Assembly: GCA_964392085.1 (NCBI GenBank)
Contig: CAYMOV010000073.1
Location: 1 to 13,065 of the forward strand
Origin: CAYMOV01 sp964392085
GTDB taxonomy: Bacteria > Oederibacteriota > Muellerivitia > Muellerivitales > Muellerivitaceae
Reading direction: 5' to 3'
DNA: 13,065 nucleotides
Under the pieces are notes generated by a model. That model ran no database searches. It was given only the letters and a program-made list of their open reading frames with translations, and was not told the origin of the DNA. The first letter of the stretch is position 1. Each line of letters starts with the position of its first letter. A program made the translations under genes and the position numbers. Shown here in pieces: positions 1-6,009 of the stretch.

Positions 1-240
1 CCGGCGGTCGGCCAGGGCTTGCCGCTTGTCCCGGTAGGCCCGCATGATTTGGAGCACTTTGCGGTTCTTGACGGCGTCCTTCAGGTGGAGCAACTCCACG
101 ACCTTTTCGGCGTCCAAGCGGTGGTACAGGTCGGGGGGATCCGAGGGGGGTGGCGCGGCCGCGGAAGCGGTTGAAGCGACCAGGAGGGCCAGGGCCGCCA
201 GGAGGCCCAGGGGAAGAAGGCTGAAGGATTGGACCGGCAT
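1..240 (-). CDS. Small exported (periplasmic) protein, N-terminal part, cut by window edge
   Basis: An open frame of 80 codons runs from an ATG at 240-238 to the window edge with no stop. The start is supported by GGAGG about six bases upstream. Residues 1-30 form a clear Sec signal peptide: a hydrophobic Leu/Ala core (LLPLGLLAALALL) followed by an Ala-rich cleavage zone. The mature part begins with a Pro-rich stretch and then a charged, helix-prone segment rich in Lys, Arg, Glu and Leu (for example DAEKVVELLHLKDAVK). This is the general look of small helical periplasmic proteins such as the Spy/CpxP group, but no LTxxQ motif is visible in the part present, so the family is not assigned. It is divergent from the RND gene and separated from it by about 580 bases. 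The existence and export of the protein are well supported; its function is unknown. Confidence 0.75.
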   Translation of the reverse strand, partial: MPVQSFSLLPLGLLAALALLVASTASAAAPPPSDPPDLYHRLDAEKVVELLHLKDAVKNRKVLQIMRAYRDKRQALADRR

Positions 241-279
241 TTCCGCCTCCGGGGTATTCAACGGGTAAGGGTGCTTTTC

Positions 280-308
280 ATTTTAGACGAACGTTTGGTC
301 GTTTAAGT
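280..308 (-). promoter_or_regulatory. Candidate promoter for the left-edge exported protein
   Basis: On the minus strand a good -10-like hexamer TAAAAT (285-280) lies about 40 bases upstream of the ATG at 240. The matching -35 region (around 303-308) is poor. The spacer 286-302 holds an imperfect dyad, ACGA...TCGT, that could be a binding site. This is a pattern match only. Confidence 0.3.
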
Positions 309-373
309 GTCTGGCGTGGGTTGGAATTCCCCCTCGTTCTGGACCTGTTTAGGCCCTCCCGGGAGTCCCCGCG

Positions 374-398
374 GAACCCCTGCGCGGCGGTGGGGTTC
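374..398. repeat. Perfect 7-bp inverted repeat (hairpin)
   Basis: GAACCCC at 374-380 pairs perfectly with GGGGTTC at 392-398 across an 11-base GC-rich loop. The palindrome CTCCCGGGAG (356-365) lies ten bases to the left. No T-run follows in either direction, so it is not a typical intrinsic terminator. It could be part of a structured RNA or an interspersed repeat. Confidence 0.4.
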
Positions 399-601
399 AC
401 CAGGGATTTTGAGGGGAGCGACGGTTTTCGGCGGAGGAGCCCCGCCATCGATTCGGAGGCCCTTCAAGGCATCCACCCCTGAGATCCCGATCACGGCGTC
501 CGACGCTTGATCAAGCCCGCTTCCCGGCATCACGTCACAAACATATTGATAAACATGGCGCGACCCACCCTGGGATTATTTCGGTAAGTAACCCCCTCCT
601 C

Positions 602-618
602 GATCCGTAAACCGGATC
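602..618. repeat. Perfect 6-bp inverted repeat in RND upstream region
   Basis: GATCCG, loop TAAAC, CGGATC form a perfect small hairpin or operator-sized dyad about 205 bases before the RND start. It could be a regulator site or a leader hairpin; nothing else in the sequence decides this. Confidence 0.35.
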
Positions 619-824
619 CCCCCATTGAAATAACCCAGCCAACAGGGATATCGTTTCCGAACCACCCCACAGTTTTTAACGGCTTCGGCGGGATGCCATT
701 CATCCTACAAAGCCCAAGGTCCCCGGTCCATGTTCCGGCAAACCACGCGGCTTTGTCCGCGAACGCCCGTGAACCTCCAGGGACGGGAGTGGCCGGATGA
801 ACTCCCGAACAGAAGAACGGCGCC

Positions 825-3800
825 ATGACCTTATCCGACGTCTCCATCAAGAACCCAGTCTTCGCCTGGATGCTCATGCTCGGGCTCATCCTGTTCGGGG
901 CGATTTGCTTTTCCCGGATGGGGGTGTCCCAGTTGCCCGACGTCGACTTCCCGGTGGTGAACGTCTCCATCACCCTTCCCAACGCCTCGCCCCAAATCAT
1001 GGAATCCGACGTGGCCGATCCCGTCGAGGACGCGGTCCTGGGCGTGGAAGGCGTCCAGGACGTGCAGACCACCTGTACCGAGGGGAACGTCAGCATCTCG
1101 GTCTTCTTGGACATCAGCCGGAACATCGACGTGGCCGTCCAGGACGTGCAAACCGCCGTCTTCCAGGTGCAGAAGTCCCTCCCGAACAACATCTACCCGC
1201 CGGTCATCAAGAAACAGAACCCCAACAGTTCCCCCATCATCTTCTTCGCCGTGACGGCGGACCCGCCCCTGACGTTGCGGGACCTCATGCTGTATACCCG
1301 CGACAACCTCAAGGACCGTTTCACGAACCTGACCGGGGTGGCCTCCGTGTTTTTGGGGGGGTTCATCAACCGCCAGGTCAACATCTGGGTGGACAACAAG
1401 AAACTGACCGCCCGCCAGCTGACCGCCGACGACATCGTCAACACCATCAACACCCAGCACGCCGAAGTGCCGGCCGGTTTCATGGAAACCCCCTTGACCC
1501 AATACAACGTCCGGTCCATGGGCGAGGCCTATACGGTCAAGGATTTCGAGAACCTGCTGATCCTCTCCCGGGGCGGGACCCCGAACTACATCCGCACCCG
1601 GTTGAAGGACGTGGCCACCGTGGAGGACGGGTTGGCCACCATCACCCGCATCTCGCGCTTCAACGGCACCCCCGCCTGCGGACTGGGCATCGTCCTGCAG
1701 GACGGCTTCAACGCCGTGGACGTGGCTAAGGCCGCCAAGGCCCGCATGGCGGAGGTGGCGAAGGAAATGCCCAAGGGCTACCACATCGCCACCAATTTCG
1801 ACACCACCGTCTCCATCGAGGACAACATCCATGAGTTGGAACTGACCATCGTCCTGGCCGCCCTCCTCACCGCCCTGGTCTGTTACATGTTCCTGGGAAG
1901 CTGGTCCTCCACGTTCAACGTCTTTTTGGCCATCCCCACCTCCCTGTTCGGGACCTTCATCGTCATCAATTTTTTCGGCTTTTCCCTGAACACCTTCACG
2001 TTGCTGGCCCTGTCCCTTTCCATCGGCATCGTCGTGGATGACGCCATCATGGTCCTGGAGAACATCGTCCGCCACCAGGAGAAGGGGGAAAGCATGGTGC
2101 AGGCGGCCCTGATCGGCGCCCGGGAAATCACCTTCGCCGCCGTCGCCACCTCCACGGCCATCGTGGCCATCTTCCTTCCCTTGGCCTTCATGCAGGGCAT
2201 CATCGGAAAATTCATGTTCCAATTCGGGGTCACCATCACCGGGGCGGTGCTGATTTCCCTATTGGAGGCCGTCACCCTGACGCCCATGCGCGCGTCCCAA
2301 TTCGTGCATAAAACCGACGAAACGAAGGGGTTCAGCCACTTCTTGACCGGGCAGTTCAACTGGCTTTCGGCCGCCTATTCCAAGATCCTAGGTTGGTGCC
2401 TGTCCTACCGCACCGACCTGCTGGACTCCCAGGCTGATTCAGGGCGCTTTCCCTGGTTCAAAAATGTCGTCACAAAAATATTCCTCACGGGCCCCCGCGA
2501 GCTCCAAAGGGAAGCCCGGGAAGAGGCGGCGGACCCCCGCTACGCGCTGGGGCCTGTCCTGTGGACCGCGCTCGGCCTGGCGGCCCTTTACGCGGTGAAG
2601 TCCTGGTCCCTTTTGGGTTACCGGATCGGGGGCGGGCTGCTGCTGTTGGCCTTCCTGGCCACCCTTTGGAAAAAACGGCACTTCCTGATCGCGCATATCC
2701 TTTACGACCACCGGTGGTGGGTGACCCTCGGGACGTTGGCGCTGTTCTTGGCATCCTTGAACCTCACGAAACTGATCAAACAGGAAATGGTGCCGTCCAC
2801 CGACCAGAGCGTCTTCCTCCTCAACCTCCAACTGCCGGTGGATTATTCCATCGAACGAACGGACGAGGTCGTCAAGAAATGCGAGGCGATCCTCAACCGC
2901 CGCGGGGAAATCAAGAACCTCTACGTGGCCGTGGGCGGGTTCGCCGGGAACGCCTCCAATACCGCCGTCATGTTCATCACCATGAAACCCGAAGCCGAGC
3001 GGCCCGCCGCGACTTGGGGGGAGAAGTTCGAGCCGTCCGGCCCCCTCGGCTTCATCAACCGGTTCTTCAGGAAATATTCCACGCCCCGCCTGAGCCAGGC
3101 CGAATTCATGCATGTTTGCCGCAACATCTTGAAGCCCGTGTCGCCTGACATGCAGGTCTACTTGCTGGACCTTTCCCAGCGTGGGCTTTCCACGGGCAAG
3201 GGCTATGCCGCCGAATTCATCGTGACGGGTCCCGATTGGGGAAAACTGGCCGAGTGCTCGGAAGAGATCAAGAAACGCATGATCGCGAGCCCCGTCCTGG
3301 CGGACGTGAACAACAACTACCTTTCCGGCACCCCGGAACTCCAAATCATCCCCAACCGCGTGAGGGCCGGCGCGGAGGGGGTGAACCTGGCTGATTTCGG
3401 GGGGGTCCTCGGGACCCTGATTGGCGGCTTCACCTCCCAGACGGCCTACTACCATGAGAACGGTCACGAAAACAGCATCTTCATCCGGATGCCCCAAAAC
3501 GAGCGCCTGAAGCCGGACGACATCTCGAAGGTCAACACCCGGAACGACCGGGGCGAGTTGGTCCCCCTCTCGGACGTGGCGGGCATCAAGCAAATCCCAT
3601 CCCTGCAGCAGATCACCCGGGATAACCGCCGCCGCGCCATCTTTTTCCAGGCCAACGCCGCCCCCGGCTCATCCGCCCAGCAGGCCCTGGAGGAGTCCCT
3701 GAAGATCGCGGGGGCCGTCTTGCCCGAGGGATACGAGGCCCTCTTAACGGGCACATCCCAGACCAACTCGCAAACGGGAAACCAATTGATCCTCACCATG

Positions 3801-4337
3801 CTCTTGGGGGTCGTGGTGGCCTATATGATCTTGGCCAGCCAGTTCAACAGTTTCCTCCAACCCATCGTCGTGCTTTTGGCCCTGCCCTTCTCCGTGACGG
3901 GGGCCTTCGGGGGTTTGTGGCTGTTCAACCAGTCCCTGAACATGTACAGCCTGATCGGGCTCATCCTCCTTTTGGGGCTCGTGAAGAAAAATTCCATCAT
4001 GATCGTGGACTTCACGAACCAGGCCCGGGCCCGGGGGAGTACCCTGCGGGAGGCCCTGTTGTACGCCTGCCCGGTCCGTTTGCGGCCGATCCTGATGACG
4101 AGCTTCGCCACGGTGGCCGGGGCCATCCCGGCCGCGGTGGCCTTGGGGCCGGGCGCCGAACTACGGCAACCGATGGCGGTGGCCATCATCGGCGGCATCC
4201 TGGTCTCCACCCTGCTGACCCTCGTGGTCGTGCCCTGCGCCTACAGCATCCTGTCGGGATGGGAAAGGCCCCGCAAGCACCGGTTCGACGTCGACTCCAA
4301 GGGCCAATTGACGGCCCTGGACCACTCAGGCGACTGA
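825..4337 (+). CDS. RND-family (AcrB/HAE1-type) inner-membrane efflux transporter with TM6-TM7 insertion
   Basis: This is a proton-driven transporter of 1170 residues. The start ATG is fixed by an in-frame TGA at 798-800 and by the family-typical N-terminus (SIKNPVFAWMLMLGL, TM1). TM4 carries the proton-relay pair Asp405-Asp406 (GIVVDDAIMVLEN) and TM10 the matching Lys1055 (GLVKKNSIMIVDF), so the pump looks active. Two large periplasmic portions lie at about residues 33-335 and 652-985. Most AcrB-type pumps have about 1030-1050 residues. The excess is mainly an extra segment at about 530-626, with two additional hydrophobic stretches (about 575-592 and 600-616), between TM6 and TM7 (about 630-650); a smaller insertion lies near 727-757. 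The Shine-Dalgarno is weak (AGAAG). No adaptor or channel gene adjoins it; a TolC-type gene lies 1.7 kb downstream in the next operon. Substrate is unknown; HAE1 membership suggests hydrophobic or amphiphilic compounds rather than metals. Confidence 0.95.
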   Translation: MTLSDVSIKNPVFAWMLMLGLILFGAICFSRMGVSQLPDVDFPVVNVSITLPNASPQIMESDVADPVEDAVLGVEGVQDVQTTCTEGNVSISVFLDISRNIDVAVQDVQTAVFQVQKSLPNNIYPPVIKKQNPNSSPIIFFAVTADPPLTLRDLMLYTRDNLKDRFTNLTGVASVFLGGFINRQVNIWVDNKKLTARQLTADDIVNTINTQHAEVPAGFMETPLTQYNVRSMGEAYTVKDFENLLILSRGGTPNYIRTRLKDVATVEDGLATITRISRFNGTPACGLGIVLQDGFNAVDVAKAAKARMAEVAKEMPKGYHIATNFDTTVSIEDNIHELELTIVLAALLTALVCYMFLGSWSSTFNVFLAIPTSLFGTFIVINFFGFSLNTFTLLALSLSIGIVVDDAIMVLENIVRHQEKGESMVQAALIGAREITFAAVATSTAIVAIFLPLAFMQGIIGKFMFQFGVTITGAVLISLLEAVTLTPMRASQFVHKTDETKGFSHFLTGQFNWLSAAYSKILGWCLSYRTDLLDSQADSGRFPWFKNVVTKIFLTGPRELQREAREEAADPRYALGPVLWTALGLAALYAVKSWSLLGYRIGGGLLLLAFLATLWKKRHFLIAHILYDHRWWVTLGTLALFLASLNLTKLIKQEMVPSTDQSVFLLNLQLPVDYSIERTDEVVKKCEAILNRRGEIKNLYVAVGGFAGNASNTAVMFITMKPEAERPAATWGEKFEPSGPLGFINRFFRKYSTPRLSQAEFMHVCRNILKPVSPDMQVYLLDLSQRGLSTGKGYAAEFIVTGPDWGKLAECSEEIKKRMIASPVLADVNNNYLSGTPELQIIPNRVRAGAEGVNLADFGGVLGTLIGGFTSQTAYYHENGHENSIFIRMPQNERLKPDDISKVNTRNDRGELVPLSDVAGIKQIPSLQQITRDNRRRAIFFQANAAPGSSAQQALEESLKIAGAVLPEGYEALLTGTSQTNSQTGNQLILTMLLGVVVAYMILASQFNSFLQPIVVLLALPFSVTGAFGGLWLFNQSLNMYSLIGLILLLGLVKKNSIMIVDFTNQARARGSTLREALLYACPVRLRPILMTSFATVAGAIPAAVALGPGAELRQPMAVAIIGGILVSTLLTLVVVPCAYSILSGWERPRKHRFDVDSKGQLTALDHSGD

Positions 4338-4389
4338 CGAACAAGAGCCTCCAACAAAACCAAGAAATGCGATTGATATCGCCCCAAAG

Positions 4390-4426
4390 ACCCCTGCCCC
4401 TCAGTCGGAGTGTTACGGGTAGGGGT
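4390..4426 (+). terminator. Possible terminator hairpin after the RND gene
   Basis: ACCCCTGCCC (4390-4399) pairs with GGGTAGGGGT (4417-4426), a 10-bp stem with one G-T wobble and a 17-base loop, 52 bases after the RND stop. The downstream stretch is only modestly T-rich (TTCTC, then TTGTTA), so termination may be weak or partial, leaving possible read-through into the sigma operon. Confidence 0.4.
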
Positions 4427-4492
4427 TCTCTAGGGCTTGTTATCCGATCAGGGTTTCTTTGGGGTGGAAAAGGGGAGGACCGGGTTTTAATC

Positions 4493-4525
4493 CGCATCCT
4501 CCCTCCCGGTGGGCGCGCGGATGCG
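4493..4525 (+). promoter_or_regulatory. Leader hairpin upstream of the sigma-factor gene
   Basis: CGCATCC (4493-4499) pairs with GGATGCG (4519-4525), with an inner CCC/GGG pairing at 4505-4507/4511-4513. It lies 60-90 bases upstream of the sigma start in otherwise empty sequence. There is no T-run after it, so a leader structure or a regulator site is more likely than a terminator. The role is inferred. Confidence 0.3.
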
Positions 4526-4567
4526 TGGCTTTGGAGGGCGGGAAGTGACACCCGCTGCGGTGGGGAC

Positions 4568-4582
4568 CCGTCCAATGGACGG
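4568..4582 (+). promoter_or_regulatory. Perfect hairpin abutting the sigma-factor start codon
   Basis: CCGTCC, loop AAT, GGACGG form a perfect 6-bp GC-rich stem ending two bases before the ATG at 4585, exactly where a Shine-Dalgarno sequence would be expected and where none is seen. It could limit ribosome access to the first gene of the operon. Confidence 0.4.
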
Positions 4583-4584
4583 CC

Positions 4585-5244
4585 ATGACCCCCCCACCGG
4601 CGGTATTCCAAGCGAACTTTCCCCGCGCCCGACTGGCGCCTCAGCTATCCTATGGCTCCGGGGAGCCCGCCATCGAAGAGTCCGACCTCATCCGAAAGAT
4701 CCTCCAGGGCGAAAAAGACCTTTTCGCCGACCTAGTCACCCGCCATGAGACCCGGGTCTACAGGGTTTTGTTGGGCATCCTGGGGGATCCCCACCAGGCG
4801 GAGGAGGCCGCCCAGGAAGTCTTCGTGAAGGCCTATCGGGCCCTGGGGGCCTTTCGGGGCGACGCGGCCTTTTCCACCTGGATCACCCGGATCGCCATCA
4901 ACCGGGGCCGGGACCTCCTGCGCCGCCGCAAGATCCGCCGGATCTTCTCCCTTGATTCGATCCTGGAGGACTCCCCGACCCTCCCGGAAGCGCTCATCCA
5001 ACAGGCCCCCGAGGGCCCGCCCGAGGGGTTGGCCCGGGCCCAAGCCATCCTGGCCCGGTTGCCCGAAGGGGAGCGGGAAGTGCTCCTCCTGCAGGAGGTC
5101 GAGGGCCTTTCCTACGAGGAAATCGCGGGGGTCCTCAAGACCAGCGTGGACGGGGTCAAGGGGCGGTTGAAACGTGTCCGAATCAGGGTCCGACACCTTT
5201 TAGGGGAAGAAAACGTCCAATCCACCGAAGGGAAAAAGCCATGA
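4585..5244 (+). CDS. ECF-type RNA polymerase sigma factor
   Basis: A 219-residue extracytoplasmic-function sigma factor of the sigma-70 family. Region 2 spans about residues 44-115, with the conserved DPHQAEEAAQEVFVKAY core (68-84), the TWITRIAINRGRD motif of region 2.4 and a following Arg-rich stretch. Region 4 spans about 147-205, with LPEGEREVLLLQEVEGLSYEEIA and its helix-turn-helix. Regions 1.1 and 3 are absent, as is usual for ECF factors. The first ~30 residues are not conserved-looking, but no ATG, GTG or TTG lies in frame between the 4585 ATG and the start of region 2, so this start is the only standard one. It has no visible Shine-Dalgarno and a hairpin sits directly before it. The stop overlaps the next gene's start (ATGA at 5241). 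It probably directs transcription of its own operon, including the exporter genes; that target is inferred. Confidence 0.93.
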   Translation: MTPPPAVFQANFPRARLAPQLSYGSGEPAIEESDLIRKILQGEKDLFADLVTRHETRVYRVLLGILGDPHQAEEAAQEVFVKAYRALGAFRGDAAFSTWITRIAINRGRDLLRRRKIRRIFSLDSILEDSPTLPEALIQQAPEGPPEGLARAQAILARLPEGEREVLLLQEVEGLSYEEIAGVLKTSVDGVKGRLKRVRIRVRHLLGEENVQSTEGKKP

Positions 5245-5582
5245 AACATCCAATCCATCCATCCGAAACGGACCGGGACGGCGGCTTCGGGGAACTGTTC
5301 GCGCCCCTGAGGACCCATCCGCGCGGCGGTTTCGCCCTTCGGGTCATGGCCCGTTTGGATCGGGAGTCGGCCCCCGGGGCCGGCTTCGTTTGGACCTGGC
5401 CGAAGCTCGCGGTGCCCATGGCGGGCGCCCTCGCGGCGGTCGTTCTTTTCTTCGCCGCCTTCCAGATGCCGGACCCGACCTGGTTGGATTCCGACAAGCG
5501 CTTGGCGACCCTTGAGAACAGCCAATGGACCGACGGGGCCTCCACCCAAGTGGCTTTCGTCCAGGAGTCGGACCATGAATAA
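5241..5582 (+). CDS. Putative single-pass membrane anti-sigma factor
   Basis: A 113-residue protein whose ATG overlaps the sigma stop by 4 bp (ATGA), implying translational coupling. It has a cytoplasmic-type N-terminal part of about 53 residues containing GGFALRVMARLDRE, a pattern like the sigma-binding helices of short anti-sigma factors. One transmembrane segment follows at about 57-75 (LAVPMAGALAAVVLFFAAF), then a short periplasmic tail of about 38 residues. No HxxxCxxC zinc anti-sigma motif is present; the protein has no Cys. Assignment rests on size, topology and position between an ECF sigma gene and a periplasmic sensor-like gene, as in cnrY/cnrH-type systems, not on a recognised domain. 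Its 3' end overlaps the next gene by 8 bp. Confidence 0.7.
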   Translation: MKHPIHPSETDRDGGFGELFAPLRTHPRGGFALRVMARLDRESAPGAGFVWTWPKLAVPMAGALAAVVLFFAAFQMPDPTWLDSDKRLATLENSQWTDGASTQVAFVQESDHE

Positions 5583-5973
5583 CCCGACCTGGAAGTTCGC
5601 CGCGGTCTTCATCCTGGGGATCCTCCTGGGCCTGGCGGGCGGGGCCTGGGGCTTACGCTTTTTCATGGACCACCGCGGTCCCAAGGACCCGACCCAATTC
5701 TTCCTGAAGAAGTTGGACCGGGAATTGAAGCTCACTTCCGACCAGAAGCCCAAGGTCGCTGAGATCCTCAACGCCCGGAAGGCCGAGATGGACAAGCTGC
5801 AGGACGACACCCGGCCGAAGTTCGAGGCCATCCGGAAGAACGGGCTGGCCCAGATCCGCATCCTCTTGACCGTGGACCAGGCGGCGAAGTTCGACGCCAT
5901 GGTCCAGAAGTGGGAAAAGCGCCGGGCCGAGAAGGGCCTTCCCCCGGGTCCGCCGCCCGACGGGCGTCGCTGA
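5575..5973 (+). CDS. Membrane-anchored periplasmic Spy/CpxP/CnrX-like LTxxQ protein, likely sensor
   Basis: A 132-residue protein. I place the start at the ATG at 5575, preceded by AGGAG at good spacing; the same frame is open to 5512, but those extra residues precede the hydrophobic segment and lack a signal. Residues 8-27 (AAVFILGILLGLAGGAWGL) form an anchor or signal. The rest is helical and charged, with two LTxxQ motifs (LTSDQ 53-57, LTVDQ 98-102) typical of the Spy/CpxP and CnrX/ZraP-like fold, and a Pro/Gly-rich tail. Such proteins act as periplasmic chaperones or as metal or stress sensors; located beside a sigma/anti-sigma pair, a sensor that controls the anti-sigma factor is the likely role. 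It has a single His (33) and no Cys, so a CnrX-style metal site is not evident. It overlaps the anti-sigma gene by 8 bp and lies 36 bases before the channel gene. Confidence 0.8.
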   Translation: MNNPTWKFAAVFILGILLGLAGGAWGLRFFMDHRGPKDPTQFFLKKLDRELKLTSDQKPKVAEILNARKAEMDKLQDDTRPKFEAIRKNGLAQIRILLTVDQAAKFDAMVQKWEKRRAEKGLPPGPPPDGRR

Positions 5974-6009
5974 AGCGGGCCCTCGAATTAAAAACACGGA
6001 ACAACACCC

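Larger units (their letters stand above)
241..824. other. Divergent intergenic region, no convincing gene
   Basis: This stretch of 584 bases lies between the divergent exported-protein and RND genes. It has short open frames on both strands (303-533 minus, 307-510 plus, and a minus frame ending at 530 that runs on into the RND gene), but none has a recognisable domain or a good ribosome binding site. It contains hairpin-capable segments: CTCCCGGGAG at 356-365, a perfect 7-bp stem 374-380/392-398 with an 11-base loop, and a perfect 6-bp stem GATCCG/CGGATC at 602-607/613-618 with a 5-base loop. The part from about 535 to 680 looks more AT-rich than the flanking genes. It must hold the RND promoter, but I could not place one convincingly. 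Confidence 0.55.

Noticed and set aside
303..533. Overlapping short frames on both strands (303-533 minus, 307-510 plus)
   Set aside because: Gly/Pro/Arg-rich composition typical of chance frames in GC-rich DNA, no ribosome site, and the block is full of hairpins.
530..1192. Minus-strand frame of 220 codons whose last third lies in the intergenic region and ends with a beta-barrel-like alternating tail (RAMFINMFVT)
   Set aside because: Its first two thirds are antisense to the RND gene, its third-position GC by hand count (about 60%) is not raised as in the real genes here, and no start or domain is visible. It could at most be a decayed remnant.
831..2222. Long antisense frames inside the RND, channel, adaptor and macB genes (for example 831-2222, 2439-3593, 6028-7260, 6915-8078, 9158-10276 minus)
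   Set aside because: His/Asp/Gly/Val-rich shadow translations caused by strong GC third-position bias; the plus-strand genes carry intact family motifs.
5512..5574. Longer start for the Spy/CnrX-like protein at 5512
   Set aside because: The added 21 residues are polar and precede the hydrophobic signal segment, whereas the ATG at 5575 has AGGAG at good spacing and gives a normal N-terminus.
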